Source: Bdellovibrionota bacterium (GTDB taxonomy: Bacteria; Bdellovibrionota_C; UBA2361; JAFLCA01). Taken from it: DNA of 64,000 nt. The DNA is taken from the NCBI GenBank assembly GCA_030584005.1, contig CP129486.1, positions 1,739,556 through 1,803,555 of the forward strand, in the 5' to 3' direction. Numbering within the stretch: position 1 is the stretch's first letter; every line of letters starts with the position of its first letter. The notes beneath the pieces were generated by a model, which had not been told where the DNA came from, ran no database searches, and saw nothing but the letters and a program-made list of their open reading frames with translations. The position numbers and the translations under genes are program-made. This document shows positions 21,585 to 30,228 of this stretch, in pieces.

Positions 21585-21741
21585 CACTCATGCGAGTGTA
21601 GCTGCGCTGCCCAAGGCTACCTGTATCGCTGCAATCCCTTGAACACGTTCAGTTTTTTTTAGGTAGAAGCAGTGGACAACCTGCCGGCGATATATATGCA
21701 TAAATTCTGCAACATCTACGTACTAATGTGAGGTCCCATAT

Positions 21742-23553
21742 ATGCCAGGTCGTACCGAGTTCATGCCGTTATTCAATCGACATGCTTTGATAGTCCTCGC
21801 GATAGCCTTGGTTTGCCAACTTTTGATGGCCCCCGCTCTAATGGCGCAGTGTTTGGGGACACGTCAGTTACTGGACATGGAGCTTGACGGCGCATTCGGG
21901 CTCAATGGGGAGCGAACTGAAGTCGAGAACTTTTTGGTGCGAGGAACAGTTGTTGGGCCTGCGGGCAGTACATTCGTATTTGGGGAGTACGTTTTCCTCA
22001 TTGATAATTCGCGAGACCTGCGGCTGATCGGCGCGGCAGTGCGTAAATTGAAATCAAATGGCGATCCGGATGAGTCGTTTGGGGATAACGGCTTAGTGCT
22101 GCTTCCCTATCATGCCCCAGACGCCCGTACCGATGTGGTGGTGAGGGGCGTTGACCTCACCGTTGACCAAAACGGCAGAGTGATTATTTCAGCGGGAGTA
22201 CATGCTCTCAGAAGCCCAGTGAAACTTGTTCTTACAAGACTCCTAGAAAGTGGAGGATATGACTCCTCCTTTGGTCAAGGAGGCATGGCTACCTTAGCAT
22301 TTCCGCAGCATAGTGGGGATGCATACACGACAGTAGTAAGGGCGCTGTCCCTCGGAGACTCTTCTCTCTATGTGCTTGGAATAGAGTTGTTGGGAGGCTC
22401 ATTTCTACTGCAATTTCATGAGGATGGTTCGCAGAATGTCGATTTTGGTCAACAGGGTTTTGTTGAATTGTCGGGTAATACTACCCCGCCAGAACTACTG
22501 GGTGTTGAGCCCTCGGATATCGAGCCCCTCGCCCCGCATTATTTTCTACTCGCTGGAGGTGATCGCGTGGCCAAATTCACTGCCGCGGGGAGACTCGTGG
22601 AAGAGTTCGGTGTGAGGGGGGTATGGATAGCGCCGCGGATAGAGGGGCACAGTTCGTCCGATATCAAGGATCTCGTCGTGGACGCTAACGGCGAGATCAT
22701 AGTGACCGGCAGCGTTACGGTCAATTATAGGCCGGATGGGGGGGTGCAAGGCACCCAAGCCTATCTGGCAAGATTACATGAAGATGGCACATCCGATACC
22801 AGCTTTGCCGGAACGGGATACCAGCTTTATTCCTTTGCCCCCCTTGGGCTTACCAGCTGGGAGTTCCCGCGCTCTGTGCACATATTGAACTCTGGTGATT
22901 ACCTTGTAGCCGGAGGGTACAGCAGAATTTCGTCAGGGGATTGGCCGAACTCCGATGGTACGGCAGCTCTTGCCAAGATCGACAAACATGGCGCCCTCGA
23001 TACAACCTTCGCCAATGCGGGGGTGCAACTGCTTGGTTCGGAGCGTATAGCCCAGAGATCCCCGCAGGGGCGAGCCTCGCTGCAACACAATAAATTGCTG
23101 CTACCTTTTTATGGCGAGCAAGATGGTATTTTGATGAGACTGACTGCTTCCTGCGAGGAACCATCGATAACCCCAACACCGCAGCCGACCCCGACACCGG
23201 AGCCTGAAGCAGTGCAGCTAAGCCTCACCAACAGTCGAACAAAAGCGGTAGAGAGAGGGGGGATCTTCAGGAAACTGCGGGTTCGCTTCTCATTGACTCC
23301 ATGGGACGTGATCGAAAAGGTAATGGTTCGAGTGAGCAGCAAAAAATCCCAGATCGAATACGCGCCGGTGCTCAGGAGCGTTACTGGGAGCGTCGGGAAC
23401 TTCCGTACGACACTTCGTGCACGCAAACCTATGACCCCAAGAAAACTAAGGGCTGCAACGCTCAGTGTGGTGGTGCAAGCGCGATCGGGGCTCATCTTCC
23501 AGAGCACCGGAACAAATCGAGTGGTCATTCCACTACCCAAGCGCCGAAAGTAA
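21742..23553 (+). CDS. Secreted delta-60 repeat (beta-propeller-like) protein
   Basis: 603 aa with a signal peptide (LIVLAIALVCQLLMAPALMA). The body is a series of roughly 55-65-residue repeats carrying the delta-60 signature: DPDESFGDNGLV, YDSSFGQGGMA, QNVDFGQQGFV, SDTSFAGTGYQ, LDTTFANAGVQ, each followed by strands such as VDQNGRVIISAG. Such repeats probably form a propeller on exported proteins. A Thr-Pro linker (TPTPQPTPTPEPEA) leads to a C-terminal domain of about 105 residues rich in basic residues. Role unknown; adhesion or surface display is a guess. Confidence 0.8.
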   Translation: MPGRTEFMPLFNRHALIVLAIALVCQLLMAPALMAQCLGTRQLLDMELDGAFGLNGERTEVENFLVRGTVVGPAGSTFVFGEYVFLIDNSRDLRLIGAAVRKLKSNGDPDESFGDNGLVLLPYHAPDARTDVVVRGVDLTVDQNGRVIISAGVHALRSPVKLVLTRLLESGGYDSSFGQGGMATLAFPQHSGDAYTTVVRALSLGDSSLYVLGIELLGGSFLLQFHEDGSQNVDFGQQGFVELSGNTTPPELLGVEPSDIEPLAPHYFLLAGGDRVAKFTAAGRLVEEFGVRGVWIAPRIEGHSSSDIKDLVVDANGEIIVTGSVTVNYRPDGGVQGTQAYLARLHEDGTSDTSFAGTGYQLYSFAPLGLTSWEFPRSVHILNSGDYLVAGGYSRISSGDWPNSDGTAALAKIDKHGALDTTFANAGVQLLGSERIAQRSPQGRASLQHNKLLLPFYGEQDGILMRLTASCEEPSITPTPQPTPTPEPEAVQLSLTNSRTKAVERGGIFRKLRVRFSLTPWDVIEKVMVRVSSKKSQIEYAPVLRSVTGSVGNFRTTLRARKPMTPRKLRAATLSVVVQARSGLIFQSTGTNRVVIPLPKRRK

Positions 23554-23674
23554 CGCGCGAAATGGAGATTTTTGACGCTCCAACCACTTTCATGGGCTGC
23601 CTGCCGCAATGTATGGGCAGAGCACCCCAACCGTGCGAGCTCAAAGAAGATTTTTCCTTGTCGAAATTTTGACA

Positions 23675-23730
23675 CCCTCCTAAGGAATGCTGCATCTGAA
23701 TGAGGTAGCTAAACTTGAGTCTTAGGAGGG
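23675..23730 (+). promoter_or_regulatory. Leader stem that can hide the ribosome binding site
   Basis: CCCTCCTAAG (23675-23684) is the exact complement of CTTAGGAGGG (23721-23730), which contains the AGGAGG of the next gene, four bases before its ATG at 23735. When paired, the ribosome cannot reach the site. The 36-base loop leaves room for a protein, RNA or temperature to open it. Confidence 0.55.
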
Positions 23731-23734
23731 ACTT

Positions 23735-24085
23735 ATGCTTCAGGCTCCTATCTTGCCGCGTGTTGAGGGCGAAACGGTTATTGTCGACGAATTGTTGAGC
23801 GGAGATAGAGGATACGCCAAGGGACCGGAGCGCGCGCTACTGTCTGCGGTCCTTTTTGATGGGGTACAGGCCTATATGAGTCATGCGTTTGCGGGTTCCT
23901 CCCGTAAAAGGTCGAAATATCGCGAGGCCTATCACTGGGTGCATTCGAATAATGATGAGTATGTTTTTAGTTTCGATAACTGCTGCGATGCGCTGGGGGT
24001 GAATCCAGAGGCGTTGCGGTACGGTCTGATGAATGCCTGCACCTCTCTTGCAGGTCACTGGAAGCGCAGTCGGCGAAAGTTTTAA
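23735..24085 (+). CDS. Small FSF..IC..L family protein, paralog 1
   Basis: 116 aa. The core PERALLSAVLFDGVQAYM, then a stretch with tyrosine and tryptophan (YREAYHWV), EYVFSFDNCCDALGVNPEALRYGL, matches two other genes in this window (28486-28776 and 59837-60163) at the positions PE..LL.AVL, FSF..(I)C..L..(D/N)P..L. To my recollection small proteins with FSFENIC..LG.DP..LR are widespread in deltaproteobacteria and relatives, without known function. The basic tail (GHWKRSRRKF) suggests nucleic-acid contact. Strong ribosome binding site AGGAGGG, which the leader can hide. Confidence 0.75.
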   Translation: MLQAPILPRVEGETVIVDELLSGDRGYAKGPERALLSAVLFDGVQAYMSHAFAGSSRKRSKYREAYHWVHSNNDEYVFSFDNCCDALGVNPEALRYGLMNACTSLAGHWKRSRRKF

Positions 24086-24131
24086 GCGGCCTCTCTATCG
24101 GTCCTATTCGCGTCATGCTACCAGTACGAGC

Positions 24132-24512
24132 ATGACGGATGCGGTATCGCAACACACCATAATGTTCCGAGGTACCTCGGGGCAGTCGTCGATGGGCCGG
24201 GTGAACATAAAGGCACTTAGCATCAGGGCCCGTTCTTGGCGTGCTATTGTACGTGGTGCTGCCGGAGTGATCGTCACGACCTTTCTGGCTCTCATTCCCG
24301 CGCTGCATTTTGTTCTCGTCCCCATAGGGCTTGTGTTGACAGCGCTCATGGTACTCTCTGCTTTCCGCAGTCGAACACACCTACTAGGGGGGAGCGGCCC
24401 ATGCCCCTATTGTAACCACACGATTACAATCTTCCCGCGGCGAGCCACGTTTCCCTTCCACGATGTGTGCGAGCAGTGTCGGAGGCAGGTAACTGTGGAG
24501 AGCAGCGTTTAG
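24132..24512 (+). CDS. Small membrane protein with a zinc-ribbon-like tail
   Basis: 126 aa from ATG 24132; the start is uncertain because no upstream site is strong (earlier ATG at 24033 overlaps the previous gene). Two close hydrophobic segments (GAAGVIVTTFLALIPAL and FVLVPIGLVLTALMVLSAF) form a hairpin in the membrane, followed by a CPYC...CEQC cysteine pair set typical of a zinc ribbon. No family assigned. Zinc-ribbon tails on small membrane proteins often sense or recruit partners, which is only analogy here. Confidence 0.55.
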   Translation: MTDAVSQHTIMFRGTSGQSSMGRVNIKALSIRARSWRAIVRGAAGVIVTTFLALIPALHFVLVPIGLVLTALMVLSAFRSRTHLLGGSGPCPYCNHTITIFPRRATFPFHDVCEQCRRQVTVESSV

Positions 24513-24575
24513 AGCTTTCATCCTAATCGCTCACCTTTGGTCTATCCCCCGTGCCGTAGCATAGGGTTCCCTCCA

Positions 24576-24827
24576 TCAGGAGCATTCGTCCGAGCTTTGC
24601 GCTTTCTCGGCATCGACGATCTCAGCGGGGATTTGAGCAATTGTTTGAGAGGGGATGCGATAGCGTTCTTGGAGCCAGCCGCCTAGATCGAGCACTTTGC
24701 AGCGTTGGCAACAGAAAGGGAAAAAATCTGAGGACTCGAAGGGCTTTCTACACGAAGGGCAGCGGCACACAGCTTTCGCTGGGTGGCTCGAAGAACTACC
24801 CGCACGATTGTCTTGGCTTTTCTTCAC
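24576..24827 (-). CDS. yacG: DNA gyrase inhibitor / zinc-binding protein YacG
   Basis: 83 aa. CPSCRKPF followed by FFPFCCQRCKVLDLGGWLQE and YRIP is the YacG pattern: a four-cysteine zinc finger then DLG.W....YRIP. In E. coli YacG binds GyrB and blocks DNA gyrase. Start is GTG at 24827, sharing its first base with the TAG stop of the upstream gene (TAGTG), so it is translated by coupling. Confidence 0.9.
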   Translation of the reverse strand: MKKSQDNRAGSSSSHPAKAVCRCPSCRKPFESSDFFPFCCQRCKVLDLGGWLQERYRIPSQTIAQIPAEIVDAEKAQSSDECS

Positions 24828-25087
24828 TACGCGGCTTTCACCTTAACCGACATCACGCCAGTGGTATCCTGGGCGAGAATTTGCAGCTGTTGAAATACTG
24901 CATCACGTTGCAAGTATTTCTGGTCTTCCGAGTTGCCCGGCACGATGTACAGTACATCCTCTTCAAAGTGATACGACTGCACCCGTTTCAAATAGTCAAG
25001 CAACCCAAGCTGCAATTTTTCGTCGAGTGCCGTGAGAAATTTCTCCCAGCGCTCGGGGTTATTGCCGCGGGCAGTTGAAGGAAACAT
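24827..25087 (-). CDS. Small protein resembling the tail domain of DnaX (DNA polymerase III tau/gamma)
   Basis: 86 aa. ERWEKFLTALDEKLQLGLLDYLKR..SYHFEEDVLYIVPGNSEDQKYL (quoted in part) is laid out like the C-terminal domain of DnaX, which typically has W..FL..L......L...L.......E...L.I......F...L. Here it is a stand-alone protein. It may bind a replication protein, or simply share the small alpha-beta fold. It is coupled to yacG, a gyrase inhibitor, which supports a role near DNA replication. Confidence in the domain match is modest. Confidence 0.5.
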   Translation of the reverse strand: MFPSTARGNNPERWEKFLTALDEKLQLGLLDYLKRVQSYHFEEDVLYIVPGNSEDQKYLQRDAVFQQLQILAQDTTGVMSVKVKAA

Positions 25088-25227
25088 AGTACGCTCCTTA
25101 CAGCAAACCTCCGCTCATGGTGAGTGAAGACGGGCCATCAGCTCACCAGGGCGCCGTACCGAGTTCAATACGACTCAACAAAATCAAGTAGTTAAGTCGT
25201 CGGAGAGTAGGAAATACCTAACCGCCG

Positions 25228-25249
25228 CAACCTTCGAACTCGAAGGTTG
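25228..25249. repeat. Near-perfect palindrome in the gap before the exporter operon
   Basis: CAACCTTCGA-AC-TCGAAGGTTG is a ten-base inverted repeat with two central bases, in the AT-rich 431-base gap (25088-25518) between two divergent operons. It could be a dimer operator. An A-run follows on the plus strand, so it is not a rightward terminator. A TATAAA at 25467-25472 may be a -10 box for the exporter genes, but I see no matching -35. Nothing else is recognised in the gap. Confidence 0.45.
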
Positions 25250-25518
25250 AAAAAACCTAGACATATTCAATTCTTACGTGAAAAGAAGTTGCGCCCTTCT
25301 CTCTTAATTATATCAATCGGGAGATTTCAGCGAAAGCATGAAAACTTTTCCGATATTTGACATGCGCGTTCTGAGGCAACGACAAATAATCAATGGTTCT
25401 GCCTGAATATGGGTCCCGGGGTGTTCGTTTCTTGGGTGCAATCCGCTACCCTCTACGATGAGCGGCTATAAATTATCCTCGCAGTGCAGCCTTCACGAAG
25501 GGTGCAAAAGGGTACAAG

Positions 25519-26502
25519 GTGGGCGTGCGTACATTTCTTTACTTGTTGCTGATCTTGATTGTCGGGGGGTGCGATCGTTCTAGCGAGGTGCGCGCCGTGC
25601 GAGTTGAACGCCGCACTGTCGAATCAACTGTGTCGAGTGTTACCTCGGGCGAGGTACGCGCCGAGAAGGTGGCCGAACTCGCTTTCGGTGCGGTAGGCCG
25701 AGTGCAGCGACTAGCGGTGGATCTGGGGGACCATGTCACAAAGGGGCAGATACTAGCTGAGCTCGAGAACGCCGATCTCTTAGCAAGATATAGACTCGAG
25801 TCGCTCGAACTTGAGCGCAAGCGCAAGTTAAAGACCCACAACCTAATCTCGCAGTCTGAGGTGGATCTCGCGCAAAGTCTGACTGATGTTGCGCGAGGGG
25901 CCTATGAGAAGACGCTCATAGTCGCACCGTTCGATGGCATGATTGCCGAGCTGAATCTGGAAGAAGGACAGCTTTCTCAGATTACGGCAGTCCTCCCCAA
26001 AGCGCTTATCCGTATAATCGATAGAGATCCCAGATATGTTAGAGCTGAAATTGACGAGGTTGATCTACCGGCGGTACAGGTGGGACAGCATGCCCGTATT
26101 CAAATTTTAGCGATTAGGAAGGAGCCCTTTAAGGGCACTCTACGCAAGGTCGTGCCATATGTAAGTTCGCTCAGGGAGCAGGATCGCACCACCGAGATCG
26201 AGCTGGAGGTCGAAAGCGAAGATATGCTTTTGCCGGTGGGGGCCTCTGCAGATGTGGAGATTGTGACGGCGCGTGCCGAGGGGGTGCTTGCTCTGCCGTC
26301 AAGGGTTGTACTGGGAAAAACTGATGCGCGCTACGTGTATCTCCTCCACGCTGGTGCAGCGCAAAAACGCCAGGTCAAGGTGGGGCTATATAATTTCGAC
26401 CTCACCGAAATTCGTGAAGGGTTGGCAGAGGGAGAGCAGATTATCGTACCGACGGATAGTGTGGAGTTAGCCGATGGAGTCAAGGTCCATATTGCAAAGT
26501 GA
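25519..26502 (+). CDS. Lipoprotein periplasmic adaptor (MacA/HlyD-like)
   Basis: 327 aa from GTG 25519 with AAGGG upstream. The signal ends in a lipobox (LILIVGGC), so it is lipid-anchored. It has a biotinyl-lipoyl half (GAVGRVQRLAVDLGDHVTKGQ..LAELEN), a short coiled-coil hairpin (about residues 94-132), the second lipoyl half (TLIVAPFDGMIAELNLEEGQ) and beta-barrel/membrane-proximal domains. It links the inner-membrane ATPase/permease encoded next. The hairpin is shorter than in MacA, and no outer-membrane channel gene is present, so it may use a distant TolC or none. Confidence 0.88.
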   Translation: MGVRTFLYLLLILIVGGCDRSSEVRAVRVERRTVESTVSSVTSGEVRAEKVAELAFGAVGRVQRLAVDLGDHVTKGQILAELENADLLARYRLESLELERKRKLKTHNLISQSEVDLAQSLTDVARGAYEKTLIVAPFDGMIAELNLEEGQLSQITAVLPKALIRIIDRDPRYVRAEIDEVDLPAVQVGQHARIQILAIRKEPFKGTLRKVVPYVSSLREQDRTTEIELEVESEDMLLPVGASADVEIVTARAEGVLALPSRVVLGKTDARYVYLLHAGAAQKRQVKVGLYNFDLTEIREGLAEGEQIIVPTDSVELADGVKVHIAK

Positions 26503-26511
26503 GCGCGCCGC

Positions 26512-27210
26512 ATGGCCTTAATCCAGACAAGCAAGCTCGTGAAAATATTCAGACGGGGATCTGAGGAGATACGCGCGCTCGATGAGATTAGTTTATCGGT
26601 CGCGGCGGGAGAATTTCTTGCAATTACTGGGGCCTCGGGAAGCGGCAAGTCAACACTCCTCTACATCTTGGGGCTGCTTGACCGTCCCACTTCCGGTCAG
26701 TACGAACTCGATGCACGACCCACCGAGAGTCTATCGGATAATGAGTGCGCCCAGCTGCGTAATCGCTATCTTGGGTTCATTTTCCAGACTTTCCACCTGA
26801 TGCCGCGCTCGGACGCATTGCATAATGTAATGATGCCGTTGGTATACGCGGTGAGCTATGGTGCTTCCACTTCATCTGAGGATCGTCGCCGGGCCGCAAT
26901 GGCGGCTCTGGAGCGGGTGGGGCTTTCCGACCGCATGCGCCATCTGCCAAATCAGCTTTCGGGCGGGCAGCGCCAACGTGTTGCGATAGCACGAGCCTTG
27001 GTGAATCAGCCGCGCATTCTCTTTGCGGACGAGCCCACGGGGAACCTCGATTCGAGGAATGGTGCGGAGATCTTAGGGTTGTTTGAAACGTTAAATGGGC
27101 AGGGGGTGACCATCCTGATGGTCACGCATGATCGAGATATCGCGGGGCGTGCCCGGCGCCGGATACACATGAGGGACGGAAAGATTGAGTCTGATTATGC
27201 CACTAAGTGA
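26512..27210 (+). CDS. ABC transporter ATP-binding protein (MacB/LolD type)
   Basis: 232 aa. Walker A GASGSGKST (40-48), signature LSGGQRQR (149-156), Walker B ILFADEP (169-175) and the switch histidine in VTHD (about 204-207) are all intact. This is the ATPase of the FtsX-type exporter class (MacB, LolD, YknY). It lies 9 bases after the adaptor gene and overlaps the permease gene, forming a three-gene operon. Confidence 0.95.
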   Translation: MALIQTSKLVKIFRRGSEEIRALDEISLSVAAGEFLAITGASGSGKSTLLYILGLLDRPTSGQYELDARPTESLSDNECAQLRNRYLGFIFQTFHLMPRSDALHNVMMPLVYAVSYGASTSSEDRRRAAMAALERVGLSDRMRHLPNQLSGGQRQRVAIARALVNQPRILFADEPTGNLDSRNGAEILGLFETLNGQGVTILMVTHDRDIAGRARRRIHMRDGKIESDYATK

Positions 27211-28405
27211 GGTATTTCGACTGGCCATCGATGCCCTATGGGGGCAGAAGTTTCGTTCAGGACTCACGATGCTGGGCATGGTTATCGGTGTTCTGGCCGT
27301 GGTTCTGCTCGTCTCGATCGGTCAAGGGGCCAAGAATTACGTGCTCTCGGAGTTCGAGGGCATGGGCACGAACCTTATAATTGTACAGCCGGGGAAAACA
27401 GATAAGAAGGGCACGATGCACGCGCCGATCGGGGCTGCCCAGCGCCGCATGACCGAGTTGGATGTCGTGGCGCTCGAGAAGCGTGCCTTCAATATCGAAG
27501 CGGTGACGGGGATTGTCATGGGCACCGCGAGCGCCCGTTATGAAGAGGCCATCAGCAACATCACCGTCTTTGGCGCTAATGAGCAGTTTCCGCACATCAT
27601 TAATATTGGAGTCGGCCTGGGCGATTTCTTCTCACGGGAGGAGGATCAGTTGGGGCGCCGTGTCGTGGTACTAGGCGCAAATGTTGCCAAGAACTTGTTT
27701 GGCGAGTTGGGAGGGATCGGCCGGACGGTAAAAATAAATCAAAGCGCATTCCGTGTGGTTGGAATCATGACGCCTCGCGGTAACAAGTTGGGATTCAATC
27801 TTGATGATATCGCGCTGATTCCCACCCGAGCAGCACTGCGACTTTTTAACGATGACAAGCTGTTTGGAATCCGGTTGAAAGCCTCTTCGCGAGCTGGAGT
27901 GGAGGATGCGGTACAGGAGGTCACTGACATTCTAAAGGATCGGCGGGATGGAGAGGAAGACTTCACCGTCGTGACGCAGCTTGCCATGATGGAGAGCATG
28001 GGGACGATTCTCAATATGCTGACCTACGTGCTGGCCGGAATCGCTGCGGTCTCCATGCTCGTTGGTGGTATCGGTATCATGAACATAATGCTGGTGAGCG
28101 TGTCGGAGCGGATCCCGGAGATTGGCATTCGCAGAGCGGTGGGTGCAAGGCGACGAGACGTGATGGTGCAATTCCTGGCGGAGGCAGTCATGTTGTCGGT
28201 AATAAGTGGGACACTCGGGGTTGCCATCGCGCTCTCCATTACCCATGCCGGTCACTTTTTCTATCCGAGCTTTGATATGCGAGCCCCTTGGTGGATTGTA
28301 CCACCGGCGTTCTTACTCTCCGTGGTGGTAGGGGTGGTCTTTGGAGTGATCCCGGCGCGTAGGGCATCCCACATCCAGACTCTCGATGCGCTGCGGTATG
28401 AATAG
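27197..28405 (+). CDS. ABC transporter permease (MacB/FtsX type)
   Basis: 402 aa from ATG 27197 (a TTG at 27185 is also in frame); it overlaps the ATPase gene. An N-terminal helix (SGLTMLGMVIGVLAVVLLVSIGQG, quoted in part), a large periplasmic MacB-PCD domain, then three C-terminal helices with the conserved GIGIMNIMLVSVSERIPEIG and EIGIRRAVGARRRD, as in MacB/YknZ. It works as a mechanotransmission pump for peptides, lipids or toxins rather than a classical pore. Substrate unknown. A strong terminator follows. Confidence 0.93.
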   Translation: MPLSEVFRLAIDALWGQKFRSGLTMLGMVIGVLAVVLLVSIGQGAKNYVLSEFEGMGTNLIIVQPGKTDKKGTMHAPIGAAQRRMTELDVVALEKRAFNIEAVTGIVMGTASARYEEAISNITVFGANEQFPHIINIGVGLGDFFSREEDQLGRRVVVLGANVAKNLFGELGGIGRTVKINQSAFRVVGIMTPRGNKLGFNLDDIALIPTRAALRLFNDDKLFGIRLKASSRAGVEDAVQEVTDILKDRRDGEEDFTVVTQLAMMESMGTILNMLTYVLAGIAAVSMLVGGIGIMNIMLVSVSERIPEIGIRRAVGARRRDVMVQFLAEAVMLSVISGTLGVAIALSITHAGHFFYPSFDMRAPWWIVPPAFLLSVVVGVVFGVIPARRASHIQTLDALRYE

Positions 28406-28438
28406 TTCGCGGTGAACTTGTGTATGCAACAGATAATA

Positions 28439-28464
28439 AAAAAGGCCCTCGATGGGGCCTTTTT
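28439..28464. terminator. Bidirectional terminator between convergent genes
   Basis: AAAAAGGCCC pairs perfectly with GGGCCTTTTT across a six-base loop (TCGATG). It has T-runs in both directions and lies between the exporter permease and the leftward small gene. Confidence 0.9.
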
Positions 28465-28485
28465 AATCGCAGCGCTTTCCCGCCG

Positions 28486-28776
28486 TTACAGCACTGCTTC
28501 TTCGGCTATCAACGCGCTTCCACTGCTTTCAACTAACTGCACAATGGCCGTACGCAGGCTCGCCATGTCAAGATCAAGCGCTTCGCAAATAAACTTGAAG
28601 GTGAGGGGAGCATCCGTCGGTTCGTCGTCCAGCAGCCAGAAACGAGCACTCTCTCGCACCTCTCCGTCTCCACCAAGGAGATCCGTTACCGCGCGCTGCA
28701 GGACCGCGGCTAAAAGGCGTTTCTCGGGGATAAATGCACCGTGAACAGGGACCTCAGAGTTTGACCATGGTTTCAT
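28486..28776 (-). CDS. Small FSF..IC..L family protein, paralog 2
   Basis: 96 aa. PEKRLLAAVLQRAVTDLL, then ESARFWLLDD, then LTFKFICEALDLDMASLRTAIVQL lines up with paralogs 1 and 3: PE+.LLxAVLxxAVxDL, an aromatic-rich linker, and F.FxxICxxLxxDxxxL. FSF is TFKF here, so it is the most divergent. The ATG is preceded by AAGGAGG at good distance. It stands alone on the minus strand behind the bidirectional terminator. Confidence 0.75.
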   Translation of the reverse strand: MKPWSNSEVPVHGAFIPEKRLLAAVLQRAVTDLLGGDGEVRESARFWLLDDEPTDAPLTFKFICEALDLDMASLRTAIVQLVESSGSALIAEEAVL

Positions 28777-29234
28777 GCGGCTCGCTCCTCCTTAGGGTTC
28801 AAATGTAAATCTGACAATCTCGCTCCCCGTTCCGAGAGAAGACACTCCCCGTTTGTTGTCCTGTCATTTTCGACACAACAACACAGTAAATCTGAACGCA
28901 GGGTTGATTCGCTGGTGAAAAGGATTACGGCTGACGACCTATACGTTGCCTTCGCGAAGCTATCGAACCGTTACCGTTGGAGGGGGCACCACCACGCGTT
29001 TCCGGCTCGCTCCGACACCACTACCGGCATCGCAATTTGAGCAATCCTTACGACTTCGAACGAGTAGAAATCTACCGAACGACTATTCGGCAGTCAACAA
29101 AAAAATAACAATCGACACCAAGTTCCTCCCAACACTATTGGTTAGGAAAAACGAGGTTATGCAACACTAGCAAGGTGCCCTAAAATCGAGCGCGCCGCAA
29201 GCAGCTATCGGCAACTTTTCATCCAGAAACAATC
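28777..29234. other. Intergenic stretch without a recognised gene
   Basis: 458 bases, AT-richer than its neighbours. I see the ribosome binding site of the leftward gene at the left end and an imperfect inverted repeat (TTGTTGTC about 28853-28860 against GACACAACAA about 28872-28881). A plus-strand frame at 28946-29170 has no ribosome binding site and unlikely composition. Confidence 0.55.
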
Positions 29235-30155
29235 TCATGATTTCAATATGTTACTGGAAATGAGCTCCCGTAGGCTAACCGGTTCTGTTCGTAGAAGCAG
29301 GGTGGTGACATCCTCCTTGACCTTCGCTGACCGGTCTTGAATGTCTGCCGCCATGATTTTAAAGCTGCCTTCGGCGCTTGATTCCAGCTCATACATCTCC
29401 CGTTCTTCCTGCTCGACTTTCGACGAAGCGCTCCGAATCGACTCAAGACCATCACGAAAGGCCAGTGTCGCAGCATTGCCCTTCATCCACACCTTTCCGC
29501 CGAGCTGTGTCAGTGCTGCTTTGAATTCAGCCTGATCCTTTATTCCATCGGGCAATCCTTGCAGTTTGGGAAGTCCCGCGAGTACTCCTGACAGGTAAAA
29601 ATTCCGGTTGGCTTCGTCTATGTAGGGAGAAGGCGCAAGCCCCACTAATTGGCCGAACTCTGTGACCAGAATATCGTACTGGCTGCGCAGGCGCTTTTTT
29701 ATTTCGGCATGCTGTCTCAGACGAGCTTCCAATGAGTTGCGTTTCTGTATAACGGCGCCAAGTTCAGAGAGTCCGTGCTGAATGTCGGCGATTGCAGATC
29801 GATCATGGATGCCGAGACCCTCCCACGGCAGTTCGTCTGCCGTTTCGAGGGCCCGCTCCGGTTGCTGTTCGGCGAGCAGCCTCAATAGTGAGTACAGGAG
29901 TGCGACCGCCGTTGCTCGACCGCTTGAGAAGTTGAGCAGCCAACCGGCGGCAGGTTCTTGATGTGCAAGGGCAAGATAGGAGGAGGCCTTAGCGAGATCT
30001 CCCGAATGTATGGCTCGTCGGAAGTGATCAGTGCTCACTCCCCGCCGATATTCAAGCAGGGCAATGTAGACAATGAACGCAATCGTACACAGCAGTAGCG
30101 CCCGGAGCAGCGCAGATAGATAGGCCAGGGGACTGATGTGAGCTGTTGATGACAT
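29235..30155 (-). CDS. Membrane-anchored coiled-coil protein of unknown function
   Basis: 306 aa. One strong membrane segment (LLRALLLCTIAFIVYIALLEY, quoted in part, about residues 16-36) is followed by a mainly helical exported or cytoplasmic domain with coiled-coil character (EARLRQHAEIKKRLRSQYD; KVEQEEREMYELE). No family recognised. The gene follows the DUF5610-like gene by 73 bases on the same strand. Its start codon lies inside a perfect palindrome (see findings). Confidence 0.65.
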   Translation of the reverse strand: MSSTAHISPLAYLSALLRALLLCTIAFIVYIALLEYRRGVSTDHFRRAIHSGDLAKASSYLALAHQEPAAGWLLNFSSGRATAVALLYSLLRLLAEQQPERALETADELPWEGLGIHDRSAIADIQHGLSELGAVIQKRNSLEARLRQHAEIKKRLRSQYDILVTEFGQLVGLAPSPYIDEANRNFYLSGVLAGLPKLQGLPDGIKDQAEFKAALTQLGGKVWMKGNAATLAFRDGLESIRSASSKVEQEEREMYELESSAEGSFKIMAADIQDRSAKVKEDVTTLLLRTEPVSLRELISSNILKS

Positions 30156-30228
30156 TGTGTCATCATGAATCGACTGTCAGCATCTGTCCATTCCCGACCT
30201 GTGGCAGATGACCGTGGCGGGGCGATAT

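Noticed and set aside
28946..29170. 74-codon plus-strand frame in the gap after paralog 2
   Set aside because: No ribosome binding site, unlikely composition, no family.
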